Shown here piece by piece: positions 16,550 to 24,211 of a stretch of 64,000 nt of DNA (its first letter is position 1; every line of letters starts with the position of its first letter). Location: contig NZ_ML214297.1 in assembly GCF_004698125.1 (NCBI RefSeq), forward strand, positions 1,364,001 to 1,428,000, written 5' to 3'. Made by a program: the position numbers and the translations under genes. The stretch is from Halosimplex halophilum (GTDB lineage Archaea; Halobacteriota; Halobacteria; Halobacteriales; Haloarculaceae). The notes beneath the pieces were generated by a model that was not told the DNA's origin, ran no database searches, and was given only the letters and a program-made list of their open reading frames with translations.

Positions 16550-17047
16550 TCAGGCGACCATGAGGTAGACGAGCGCGGAGGCGATGAGCAGTTTCTTCGT
16601 GACGATGACGCCGAGGACGACCGACCGGGCGGTGAGGTCGTCGACCCAGTCGGTGAGCCGGCGGTAGGCGCTGTCGGCGAGCGACGGGCTTCGCTGGGCG
16701 GCCCCGCCGGCACCCCCCGGCCCCCCGCCGGGGAGCGCCGCTGCCGGCACCCAGCCGTCCTCCAGGTAGACGACGGGGATGGTCTCGCCCTCGAGGTGGA
16801 ACAGCTGGTCGTACCCGTAGCCCGCGTCCGCCGCGACGGCCTTCAGTTCCATCACGTCCCGGGCGTCGTCGAGGTCGTAGCCGACCGACTCGGAGTCGGC
16901 CGTCCACTCGAAGCCGAGGGTGAGCCGGGCCGTGTCCTCGCCGACGGCAACGTCGGTGACCGTCGCCCGCTCGCGGTTCCCGGTGAGCTCCCGTTCGCTC
17001 CGCCGGAGCCGCTCGTACTCGTCGTCTGTGTACTCGCGGAGGGCCAT
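16550..17047 (-). CDS. Hypothetical tail-anchored protein
   Basis: A 165-residue protein from the ATG at 17047 (MALREYTDDEYERL). The longer upstream frame crosses a CCCCGCCGT repeat belonging to the neighbour and is rejected. Residues 1-20 form an acidic helix, ~25-110 an alpha/beta domain, and ~111-130 a Gly/Pro/Ala-rich linker. A hydrophobic C-terminal helix (SVVLGVIVTKKLLIASALVYLMVA) suggests tail anchoring in the membrane. I do not recognise the fold. It is followed on the same strand by nothing nearby and preceded by the HNH-like gene 44 bp upstream, so a two-gene transcript is possible. Confidence 0.75.
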   Translation of the reverse strand: MALREYTDDEYERLRRSERELTGNRERATVTDVAVGEDTARLTLGFEWTADSESVGYDLDDARDVMELKAVAADAGYGYDQLFHLEGETIPVVYLEDGWVPAAALPGGGPGGAGGAAQRSPSLADSAYRRLTDWVDDLTARSVVLGVIVTKKLLIASALVYLMVA

Positions 17048-17091
17048 CCGTACCGGTACTGACAGCGACACGAAAATAAGGCCATCGGGTG

Positions 17092-17721
17092 TCAGCCGCC
17101 GGACTGGTCCGGGCGGTCGTCCCCGCCGTCCCCGCCGTCCCCGCCGTCCCCGCCGTCCCCGTCGTCTCCGCCGGTGTCGAACCGCTCGGCGGCCGACTGG
17201 AAGCCCAGCTCGGCCTGCTCCCGAGAGCGGCGCCCCTCGCGCTCGGCGATGGCCTCGGGGTCGGGGTTGGCGTCGTCGCCGACGCTCGCCCACGAGTCGT
17301 GGACCTTCGCGTGACACCACCGGCAGAGGAAGACCGTGATCTCGTGGCTCGTCTCCCCCTCACCCGTCCGCGAGTCGTCGGCGTACGACAGGTGGTGTTC
17401 CTCCAGCAGCGGCCGCTCGTCGTCGTGGGCCATCCGGTGTTCTTCGAGCCCGCAGCGCTCACACTCCCGGTCGCGGTTGCGGCACCGGAAGTGCGGGCAG
17501 TCGGCCCACTCCCACGGGCCGGTCAGCCCCTCCTCGTCGAGGTCGCCCACCACTGGACAGCGGAAGTCCTCACGGCTGCGCGCGTCCGCGAACTCGGGGT
17601 CGCGGTCGCCCTGTTCGACGGCGAACCGGCAGCGGCCCTCGTCGGTGCAGTGGTCGCAGCGGTCGACGTGGGCGTAGGGGTCCGCCACGCCGACCGACGT
17701 GCCCGAGGGCGTCTTCTCCAT
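17092..17721 (-). CDS. HNH-endonuclease-like Cys/His-rich protein
   Basis: A 209-residue protein rich in Cys/His clusters. It starts at the ATG at 17721, which lies about 25 bp from a CTCTAACGG box. The N-terminal part has CDHCTDEGRC, the middle CPHFRCRN and CERCGLEEHRMAHDD, and then an HNH-like core EEHHLSY with CRWCHAKVHDSW around residues 150-165. This suggests zinc binding and possible nuclease ancestry, but I cannot confirm a complete catalytic HNH triad. The C-terminal ~30 residues are Asp/Gly repeats encoded by tandem CCCCGCCGT units and are probably disordered. It appears to be a haloarchaeal conserved protein without assigned function. Confidence 0.78.
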   Translation of the reverse strand: MEKTPSGTSVGVADPYAHVDRCDHCTDEGRCRFAVEQGDRDPEFADARSREDFRCPVVGDLDEEGLTGPWEWADCPHFRCRNRDRECERCGLEEHRMAHDDERPLLEEHHLSYADDSRTGEGETSHEITVFLCRWCHAKVHDSWASVGDDANPDPEAIAEREGRRSREQAELGFQSAAERFDTGGDDGDGGDGGDGGDGGDDRPDQSGG

Positions 17722-17817
17722 GCACCCGGCCACGGCCGCGATCCGTTAGAGCGTTTCGAGGGCGACCCGGTCGCGACCCCCGGAAGACTTGTACCGGTGT
17801 CCCCGCAATCGCCGGCC

Positions 17818-18774
17818 ATGGATCCGCGCAGTGTCGCTCTCTGTCTCGTCGTCCTCGTCGCGGTCGCCGGCTGTCTGGGCGGTCCCACCGCGACCCCGGG
17901 GCCGACGGCGACCGACGCGCCGACGCCCTCGCCGACGCCGACCGAGATCGTCGCGTCGCCGACCGCGACGGCGTCCGGCGGGACCGCCACGCCGACGACC
18001 GACCGCGGGACGCCGACGCCGGCGACGGCGGCCGGGACCGTGACCGTCGAGTACGTCGTTCGCGCCGGCGACCTCCCCGACGAGGTGGTCGCGGCGAACG
18101 CCACCCTCGCCGTCGCGTTCGCCGACACGCACGTCTACAACTGCGACGGCATCTCCCCCTCGGCGGCGTCGGGGTCGTTCTCCACGCCGACGCAGACGCC
18201 CGACCTGGACCGGGACCTGGACTGTCTCCGGTACGGGGGGATGCAGGTCGACCTCGCGGACCTGAACGGGTCCCGCTCGCTGGGCGCGTACACCGTCCCG
18301 GCGGCGGCCGTCTCGGAGTACGCCCTGGTCGTCCGCGACCTGACCCTGACGCTGGAGAACGGGACCGTCGTCGAGGACGTGTACGCCGGGGAGTTCCGGG
18401 CCCACACGGCCAGGGACGCGCGGGACGGGACGGTCGGCGCCGAGATCGACATCGACCGGCGAGCCGCGGACGCCACGCCACGACCGAACCGCGGCGCCCA
18501 CGCCGACAGCCCCTACGAGACCGGGTCGAGCGAGTTCTCCCCGGAAGCCGGCGAGCCGCCGGTCCGCTACCGGCTCGCGACCGGCGGGAGCGTCGCGGAC
18601 GGCGAACTAACCGTCAGCGTGACCCGCGACGGCGCGCCGGCGAACGTGACGCTGGCGATCGTCGGCGCGGCCGAGTCCCGGTACCGCACCGGCGCCGACG
18701 GGCTCGTCGCCCTCGACATCACGAGCCCGGAGATCGTGGAGATCGAGGCGACGGTCGACGACCGGGAGCCGTGA
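17818..18774 (+). CDS. Secreted lipoprotein
   Basis: A 318-residue haloarchaeal lipoprotein. The signal peptide ends in the lipobox VAVAGC at residues ~14-19, followed by a long Pro/Thr/Ala-rich linker (residues ~22-80) typical of haloarchaeal lipoproteins tethered outside the membrane. Residues ~80-220 form one domain with a paired-Cys possibility (YNCDG and LDCLRY). A second beta-sandwich-like domain (~225-315) ends near IEIEATVDDREP and resembles a small carboxypeptidase-regulatory-like fold. The ATG at 17818 is chosen because the lipobox directly follows. Ligand and role are unknown. It lies upstream of the chemotaxis transducer in the same direction but with a separate promoter region. 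Confidence 0.82.
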   Translation: MDPRSVALCLVVLVAVAGCLGGPTATPGPTATDAPTPSPTPTEIVASPTATASGGTATPTTDRGTPTPATAAGTVTVEYVVRAGDLPDEVVAANATLAVAFADTHVYNCDGISPSAASGSFSTPTQTPDLDRDLDCLRYGGMQVDLADLNGSRSLGAYTVPAAAVSEYALVVRDLTLTLENGTVVEDVYAGEFRAHTARDARDGTVGAEIDIDRRAADATPRPNRGAHADSPYETGSSEFSPEAGEPPVRYRLATGGSVADGELTVSVTRDGAPANVTLAIVGAAESRYRTGADGLVALDITSPEIVEIEATVDDREP

Positions 18775-18857
18775 GCGTGCGAGCGGCCACCCCGCGTCTT
18801 CTCAGCTATTGAAATACAGTTCCCGATTTTATGGGGCCCGTCGTCGACCGACTGACC

Positions 18858-20582
18858 ATGTACGATCGCCCCGTGAAGTGGTACAAGCGATTCATACGGC
18901 GGTGGATGACTGCGATGGGGCTCGACCAGTCCGTCGAGCGGACGGTCGTCGGGGCTGCGGGAATTCAGTTCCTGATATCGGTCGGACAGGCGGTCCTGCC
19001 GTTCGTGACGGCCGGCGTCGCGCGGGTGGCACTGGGCGCGGTCCTGTTCGTCGCGGCGGCGCTCGCCCTGGTCAACACGGTCTGGATCACCCGCGAGGAC
19101 GTGGTCGTCCCGATCCAGCGGCTGGAGGCGGCGGCCGACCGGATCGCCGCGGGCGAGGTCGACGTGGCCGTGCCGGCCAGCGACGACCCCTCGGAGGTGG
19201 GGAGCCTGACGCGGTCGTTCGCGGAGATGAGTTCCCACATCGAACTCGTCGCCGCGCAAGCGGACGCGCTGGCCGACCAGGAGTTCGACGCGCCCGTCCT
19301 CGACGAGCGGGTGCCGGGCGCGTTCGGCGAGTCGCTGTCGCGGATGGCCGACAACCTGCGGGAGCACACGGCGGAACTGGAGTCGATGACCGCCGACCTC
19401 GAACGGCGCTCGGCGCGGCTGGAGTCGCTGGTCGAGGCGTTCGCCGGTGCGGCCGACCGCGCCGCCGACGGCGACCTGACCGCGCGGCTCGACGCCGGCG
19501 ACATCGCCGGCGACGACGACCAGTACCGGGAGATCTGCGAGAACTACAACCGCCTGGTCGAGACGCTCGGCGCGACCGTCGGCGACGTGCGCGCGTTCGC
19601 CGACGAGGTGTCGGCGGCCAGCGACGACGTGGCCGCGAGCATGGACGAGCTCGACCGGACGAGCGACGAGGTCGCCGAGTCGGTCCAGGGGATCTCCGAG
19701 GGCGCGACCCGCCAGAGCGAGCAGGTCCGGGCGGCCGCCGAGCAGTTGAACGACCTCTCGGCGACCGTCCAGCAGATCGCGGCCTCGGCCGACGAGGTGG
19801 CCGACACCGCGGGGACCGCCGCCGAGCGCGGCCGCTCCGGGCGCGACGCCGCGGCCGAGGCCGTCGACGCGCTCGACGACCTGGAGGACCGGATGGAGCG
19901 GACCGCCGACGCCGTCGAGGGGCTGGCCGACCGCATGACCGAGATCGACGAGATCGTCTCGTTCATCGACGGCATCGCAGAGCAGACGAATATGCTGGCG
20001 CTGAACGCCTCGATCGAGGCCGCCCGCGCCGGGGCCGGCGACGGGAGCGGCGACGGGTTCGCGGTCGTCGCCGACGAGGTGAAGGGCCTCGCCGGGGAGA
20101 CCCGCGACGCGGCCGAGGAGGTGGGCGACCTCGTCGCAGAGCTCCAGCGCGAGTCCGCCGAGGCGGCCGCGACGGTCAGGGAGATGCACGCCCAGGTCGG
20201 CGACAGCGTCGCCACGATCGAGGGCGCGCTGGGCGACTTCGAGGACATCGTCGCCGACGTGGGCGAACTCGACGAGAGCGTCGGCGAGATCAGCGCGGCG
20301 ACCGACGAGCAGGCCGAGACCACCCAGGACGTGGTCGCCGTCGTCGACGAGGTGGCGGGTATCAGCGAGGAGACCCGCGACGAGGCGGAGTCGGTCGCCG
20401 CGGCCGCCGAACAGCAGACCGCCTCGGTCTCGACGGTGACCGCGGACGTGCAGTCGGTCGCCGACCGCGCCGACGACCTCCGGGCCGCCCTCGACCGCTT
20501 CCGCCTGCCCGACGGCGCGGGCGACGGGAGCGGGGCGCTGGCGGGCGGCAGGGCGGCCCCCACTGCGGCGACCGACGACTGA
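18858..20582 (+). CDS. Membrane methyl-accepting chemotaxis transducer (Htr)
   Basis: A 574-residue transducer. The ATG at 18858 is preferred over 18831 because a TATA-like GATTTTATG sits just where a leaderless promoter for 18858 would be. Two adjacent membrane helices (residues ~28-75) are separated by only a few residues, so there is no extracellular sensor domain. A HAMP region follows (~75-130), then a second HAMP-like/linker segment, then the long coiled-coil signalling domain. The tip reads [11 protein letters not shown] then an unusually long Gly/Asp loop before [12 protein letters not shown]. It should feed CheA/CheW kinase signalling, sensing the membrane state or a partner protein. 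No che genes are in the window. Confidence 0.92.
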   Translation: MYDRPVKWYKRFIRRWMTAMGLDQSVERTVVGAAGIQFLISVGQAVLPFVTAGVARVALGAVLFVAAALALVNTVWITREDVVVPIQRLEAAADRIAAGEVDVAVPASDDPSEVGSLTRSFAEMSSHIELVAAQADALADQEFDAPVLDERVPGAFGESLSRMADNLREHTAELESMTADLERRSARLESLVEAFAGAADRAADGDLTARLDAGDIAGDDDQYREICENYNRLVETLGATVGDVRAFADEVSAASDDVAASMDELDRTSDEVAESVQGISEGATRQSEQVRAAAEQLNDLSATVQQIAASADEVADTAGTAAERGRSGRDAAAEAVDALDDLEDRMERTADAVEGLADRMTEIDEIVSFIDGIAEQTNMLALNASIEAARAGAGDGSGDGFAVVADEVKGLAGETRDAAEEVGDLVAELQRESAEAAATVREMHAQVGDSVATIEGALGDFEDIVADVGELDESVGEISAATDEQAETTQDVVAVVDEVAGISEETRDEAESVAAAAEQQTASVSTVTADVQSVADRADDLRAALDRFRLPDGAGDGSGALAGGRAAPTAATDD

Positions 20583-20620
20583 GGGCAACGGTTTTGTCCC
20601 GTTCTCCCCAGGATGGTGCC

Positions 20621-20974
20621 ATGCGCCTCGTCCACGAGCCGGCCGACGGCGACCCGCGCACGCTCGCGACGGACGCCGAGCTCGCGGACTCGCTGCTCGC
20701 GAAGGTCAAGGGGCTGATGGGCAAGTCGTCGCTGCCCGAGGGCTACGCGCTCGTCTTCGACTTCGGCCGGACCGGCTACCGCGACGTGCACATGCTGTTC
20801 GTCCGCACGCCGCTGGACGTGGTCTGGCTCCGCGACGACGAGGTGGTGCAGGTGAAGACGCTGGCCCCGTGGCGCGGCACGGGCGTCGCGAAGGCCGACC
20901 GGTTCGTCGAACTCCCGGGCGGCGCCGCCGACGGCGTCGAACCCGGGGACCGGGTTTTCCTCGACGACGAGTGA
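20621..20974 (+). CDS. DUF192 family protein
   Basis: A 117-residue DUF192 protein with the family pattern LADSLLAKVKGLMGKSSLPEGYALVFDF near the N-terminus and MLFVRTPLDVVWL in the middle, ending RFVELPGGAADGVEPGDRV. The fold is a small beta barrel of unknown biochemical role. Many bacterial relatives are secreted, but this one has no signal peptide. GGTTTTGTCCCG about 30 bp upstream is a likely promoter element and occurs also before the SDR gene at 59467. The last codons and stop lie in a 47-bp unit that is duplicated just downstream. Confidence 0.9.
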   Translation: MRLVHEPADGDPRTLATDAELADSLLAKVKGLMGKSSLPEGYALVFDFGRTGYRDVHMLFVRTPLDVVWLRDDEVVQVKTLAPWRGTGVAKADRFVELPGGAADGVEPGDRVFLDDE

Positions 20975-21047
20975 CCGGCCGCGCGACGGCGGGTGACCGG
21001 GTCTCCCTCGACGACAAGTGACCGGCCCCTCGACGGCGGATGACCGG
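20948..21047. repeat. 47-bp tandem duplication over a gene 3' end
   Basis: Unit 20948-20994 (starting GACCGGGTTTTCCTCGACGA), containing the last codons and stop of the DUF192 gene, is repeated at 20995-21041 with 41 of 47 bases identical. A third copy begins (GACCGGT) at 21042 where the convergent gene ends. Confidence 0.85.
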
Positions 21048-21287
21048 TCAGACCAGGTCGGGCGTCCGTTCCATGTCGTGGAGGCCGTAGACGGCCACGA
21101 CGACCGCGGCGAGGCCGAAGAACACCACGTAGCCGTCCGGCGTGATCGACGGGTTCCTGACCGTGTACCACACCATCAGCGCCGAGACGGTGGCGATCGC
21201 CCAGAGGTGCCACCGGGCGAGCGCGTCCCCGACGATACCTGGCGAGTCGTCCTGCGCGTCGTCCGGATCGGTGCGCAAGTCGACCAT
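21048..21287 (-). CDS. Small two-helix membrane protein
   Basis: A 79-residue protein from the ATG at 21287, with an acidic N-terminus followed by two hydrophobic helices (LWAIATVSALMVWYTV and GYVVFFGLAAVVVAVYGL) joined by a short NPSITPD turn and a short C-terminal tail. The longer upstream frame is rejected because it crosses the promoter of the convergent synthase region and lacks coding character. Function unknown. It ends right at the tandem duplication of the convergent DUF192 gene. Confidence 0.75.
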   Translation of the reverse strand: MVDLRTDPDDAQDDSPGIVGDALARWHLWAIATVSALMVWYTVRNPSITPDGYVVFFGLAAVVVAVYGLHDMERTPDLV

Positions 21288-21401
21288 GGGACACCGGAAG
21301 TGTTGGACGGCCACTCTGGTAAATGACGGGTCGGTCGGCAGGTGCCGCCGGGAGCGGTTCGCGGCGCCGGCGTCCGTACCGTTCGACGCCGAACCCGACG
21401 G

Positions 21402-21409
21402 TTTAATTA
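21402..21409 (+). promoter_or_regulatory. TATA box for upstream ORF and synthase gene
   Basis: TTTAATTA lies 28-35 bp before the ATG at 21437, the normal spacing for a leaderless start at that ATG. The synthase ATG at 21507 is 70 bp further, so the transcript would begin at the short ORF rather than at the synthase. Confidence 0.6.
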
Positions 21410-21436
21410 GGGCGGCTCGCTTCACCTGCAGGTACG

Positions 21437-21514
21437 ATGTCGGACTATACCGACACGGAGGATAGAGGAAGTCGCCTCACGGCGGCTGGCCGCGAAATTC
21501 TCCGTCATGTGTGA
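21437..21514 (+). CDS. Upstream short ORF (25 aa) overlapping the synthase start
   Basis: A 25-codon ORF starting MSDYTDTEDRG and ending TGA at 21512-21514. Its stop lies 8 bases inside the synthase gene, in the sequence ATGTGTGA. The TATA box at 21402-21409 places the transcript start almost at its ATG, so ribosomes would translate it first and could reach the synthase only by reinitiation or by an internal start. The peptide has no run of Leu, Ile or Val codons like a bacterial attenuator leader. A regulatory role is inferred; conservation is unknown. Confidence 0.45.
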   Translation: MSDYTDTEDRGSRLTAAGREILRHV

Positions 21515-23072
21515 CGGCTCCGGTGAGCGCGAAGGGACCACGCTGTTCGGCGACCATCCCGAGACGACTCACCTCTCCGACGTAGGAGACGTACAGTTTC
21601 TCGACACGACGCTGCGCGACGGGGAACAAGCCCCGGGTGTCTCGCTGACGCCCGACGAGAAGGCCCGGATCGCCCGCGCCCTGGACCGCGCGAACGTCGG
21701 GTTCATCGAGGCCGGCAGCGCCTGTACCGGCCCCGGCGAGCGGGAGACCATCTCCCGCGTCGCCGAGCTGGACCTGTCGGCGACGGTCACGAGCTTCTGT
21801 CGCGGCATCCAGCGTGACATCGACCTCGCCCTGGAGTGTGACGTGGACGGGATCAACCTCGTCGTCCCGGCGAGCGACCGCCACGTCACCGAGAAGGTGG
21901 GGACGACCCACGAGGACAACGTCCGCGACACCGTCGAACTCGTCGAGTACGCCAAGGACCAGGGCCTGTGGGTCGAGGTCATCGGCGAGGACGGCTCCCG
22001 CGCGGACCTGGACTACCTCGAAGAACTGCTCGGGTCCGCGCTGGAGGCGGGCGCCGACCGCATCTGCTGGGCCGACACCGTCGGTCACGCGACCCCCGAC
22101 GGCGCGCTCGAAGCGGTCTCCCGCCTCTCGGACCTGGGTCCGGTGAGCACCCACACCCACGACGACCTGGGGATGGCCGTGATGAACGCCCTGACCTCGA
22201 TCGCCGCTGGCGCCGACGTGGTCCACGGGACCGTCAACGGCATCGGCGAACGGGCGGGCAACGTCGCCATCGAGGAGGTGGCGATCGCCCTCTCGCACGG
22301 CTACGGCGTCGAGACGCTCGAACTCACGGAGGTCTACGACCTGGCCGAACTCGTCGCCAACGCGACGGGCATCCCGCTGCCGCCGAACAAGGCGGTCGTC
22401 GGCCAGAACACCTTCACCCACGAGTCGGGCATCCACACCGACGGCACGCTCAAAGACGAGGCGATGTACGAACCGTACCCGCCGGAGAAGGTGGGCCGCG
22501 AGCGTCGCCTCGCGCTCGGCAAACACGCCGGCCGCGCCGGCGTGAAGGCCGCCCTCGACGAGAAGGACTTCGAGGTGACCGACGAGGAACTGGGCGAGAT
22601 CGTCGCCCGCGTCAAGGAGATCGGCGACCGCGGCAAGCGCGTCACCGACGCCGACCTCCTCACGATCGCCGAGGACGTGACCGACAGCGAACACGACCGC
22701 CGCGTCGAGATCACCGAGCTCACGACCGTCGCCGGCGGGTCGACGCCGACGGCCACGGTCACCCTCGTCGTCGACGGCGAGGAGCGCACCGAGGCCGAGA
22801 TCGGCTCCGGCCCCGTGGACGCCGCGATCAACGCCGTCCAGTCGGCGCTGGGCCGCTCGTTCGACACCCACCTCGAATCCTACCACGTCGACGCCATCAC
22901 CGGCGGCACCGACGCCATCGTCACTGTCGAGGTGGAGATGTCCCGCGGCGACGACTTCGTGACGGTGACCGCCAGCGACTCCGATATCACCCGCGCCTCG
23001 GTCGAGGCGATGGTCGACGCCATCGACCGCCTCGTCGCCACCAGCGACGACCGCGTGATCGCCGACGATTAG
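21507..23072 (+). CDS. (R)-citramalate synthase / 2-isopropylmalate synthase
   Basis: A 521-residue HMGL-type acyltransferase that condenses acetyl-CoA with pyruvate (citramalate, for isoleucine) or 2-oxoisovalerate (isopropylmalate, for leucine). The barrel begins with FLDTTLRDGEQAPGVSL, the metal site is STHTHDDLGMA, and NQNTFTHESGIHTDG-type sequence follows. Residues ~390-515 form the LeuA regulatory dimer domain, so feedback control by leucine or isoleucine is likely. Sequence alone does not settle the substrate. No other branched-chain gene is adjacent. It is preceded by a short upstream ORF and followed by a strong hairpin series. The start overlaps the upstream ORF and no better start exists. 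Confidence 0.9.
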   Translation: MCDGSGEREGTTLFGDHPETTHLSDVGDVQFLDTTLRDGEQAPGVSLTPDEKARIARALDRANVGFIEAGSACTGPGERETISRVAELDLSATVTSFCRGIQRDIDLALECDVDGINLVVPASDRHVTEKVGTTHEDNVRDTVELVEYAKDQGLWVEVIGEDGSRADLDYLEELLGSALEAGADRICWADTVGHATPDGALEAVSRLSDLGPVSTHTHDDLGMAVMNALTSIAAGADVVHGTVNGIGERAGNVAIEEVAIALSHGYGVETLELTEVYDLAELVANATGIPLPPNKAVVGQNTFTHESGIHTDGTLKDEAMYEPYPPEKVGRERRLALGKHAGRAGVKAALDEKDFEVTDEELGEIVARVKEIGDRGKRVTDADLLTIAEDVTDSEHDRRVEITELTTVAGGSTPTATVTLVVDGEERTEAEIGSGPVDAAINAVQSALGRSFDTHLESYHVDAITGGTDAIVTVEVEMSRGDDFVTVTASDSDITRASVEAMVDAIDRLVATSDDRVIADD

Positions 23073-23080
23073 AGCCCACC

Positions 23081-23216
23081 TTTTCCGACGGAGAGTTCCT
23101 CGCGCGCCGGAGGCGCGCTGCGGGAATCCTCCGCCGGAAAAACTCGGGGAAAAAGAGCCGGACGACTCGCTCACTTCGTTCGCTCGCGTCCGGTGAACCG
23201 GCGCGAAGCGCCGGAT
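23081..23216 (+). terminator. Three successive hairpins after the synthase gene
   Basis: Hairpin 1 (23081-23141) is a ~60-nt stem whose arms begin TTTTCCGACGGAG and end CTCCGCCGGAAAA, with a GCGCGCC-GGA-GGCGCGC tip. Hairpin 2 uses CCGGACG/CGTCCGG around a CGCTCACTTCGTTCGCTC core. Hairpin 3 is CCGGCGC-GAA-GCGCCGG. They begin 8 bp after the stop codon, so a role in transcript 3'-end formation is likely. The rest of the 23073-23267 gap shows no gene. Confidence 0.55.
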
Positions 23217-23267
23217 GCTAACCGCAAAACTGCGACCGCACGCCGGTCGACGCCCGTTTCCTCACGC

Positions 23268-23471
23268 TCACGCCGACAGCCAGGCGTAGGTCTGGACGGC
23301 GCCGAAGAGGACGGCGAGGACGCCGTTCTCGACGAGCATCGGCTGGTTCCCCTCGAGCATCGTCCGCGAGACGAGCGTCAGGACGCCGAACAGCGTCGCG
23401 AGCGCGAGGTTGTACTTCGCGAGCACCACCCAGGTCTCCTGGTCGAGGTCGACGAGGCCGTCCGATCCCAT
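23268..23471 (-). CDS. Small membrane protein
   Basis: A 67-residue protein with an acidic N-terminus (MGSDGLVDLDQETW) and two hydrophobic segments (residues ~15-35 and ~48-66). A short polar loop with Arg and Met separates them. It is read leftward just downstream of the DUF151 gene on the same strand, 33 bp away, so cotranscription is plausible. No motif suggests a function. Confidence 0.72.
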   Translation of the reverse strand: MGSDGLVDLDQETWVVLAKYNLALATLFGVLTLVSRTMLEGNQPMLVENGVLAVLFGAVQTYAWLSA

Positions 23472-23504
23472 ACCCCAGTTCGGGGTTCGAGACGGAAAAC
23501 CCCC

Positions 23505-24038
23505 TCAGAACGGGTCGTCGCCGCCGAAGTCGGGGTCGTCGTCCTCGTCGAAGTCGAACCCCTCCTCGTCGAAGTCGTGCTCGCGGCGGGCCTCCTCCTC
23601 GTCGACGAAGCCGAGTTCGTCGGGGTCGCGGCCGGCCTCGTCGATCACCTCGTCGGAGACGATGATCGGGCAGTCGACCCGCAGGGCGAGCGCGATGCCG
23701 TCGCTGGGACGGGCGTCGAACACCATCTCCGAGCGCTCCTCGTCGGTGTACTGCTCGGTGTCGATCTTCGCGTAGAAGGTGCCGTCGGCCAGGTCGTCGA
23801 TGCGGACGCGGTCGATGGCGGCGCCGAACTCGGCGACCATATCGACGAACAGATCGTGGGTGAGCGGCCGCTCGAAGGGCGTGCCGTCCAGGGCGTGTTG
23901 CATCGACTGGGCCTGGTCGGCGCTGACGAAGATGGGGACCAGCTGTTCGCGGACGCGCAGGAGGACGACCGGGTGGCCGGGCCCCTCGTCACCGACGCCG
24001 ACGCCGACGCCCTCGACCGTGGCCTCGTGTGTTGCCAT
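23505..24038 (-). CDS. Bifunctional nuclease (DUF151) family protein
   Basis: A 177-residue protein from the ATG at 24038 (MATHEATVEGVGVG). The DUF151/BFN core is visible: VLLRVREQLVPIFVSADQAQSM, TFYAKIDTEQYTDE, and VFDARPSDGIALALRVDCPIIVSDEVIDEAG. Members are described as bifunctional DNase/RNase or as small regulators in plants and bacteria; activity in haloarchaea is not established here. The C-terminal 30 residues are an Asp/Glu/Phe tail, probably disordered. The upstream frame to 24212 is rejected because it crosses the divergent promoter of the DUF4129 operon. Confidence 0.88.
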   Translation of the reverse strand: MATHEATVEGVGVGVGDEGPGHPVVLLRVREQLVPIFVSADQAQSMQHALDGTPFERPLTHDLFVDMVAEFGAAIDRVRIDDLADGTFYAKIDTEQYTDEERSEMVFDARPSDGIALALRVDCPIIVSDEVIDEAGRDPDELGFVDEEEARREHDFDEEGFDFDEDDDPDFGGDDPF

Positions 24039-24211
24039 GTCACAGCGTTGGAGCGCGACCATCAAAAAGGACCGTGCGGGCGCCCGCCGGGTCCCGACAG
24101 TGGCCCGGTCGGGACGGCGGCCGGGTCGCCGACGGCGCCCCGTCCCCTGCGCTCGCGCGACCGACGGACGGGACGGGAACCTTAAGTCCCCGCTGACTGA
24201 TTGGTCAGGCA

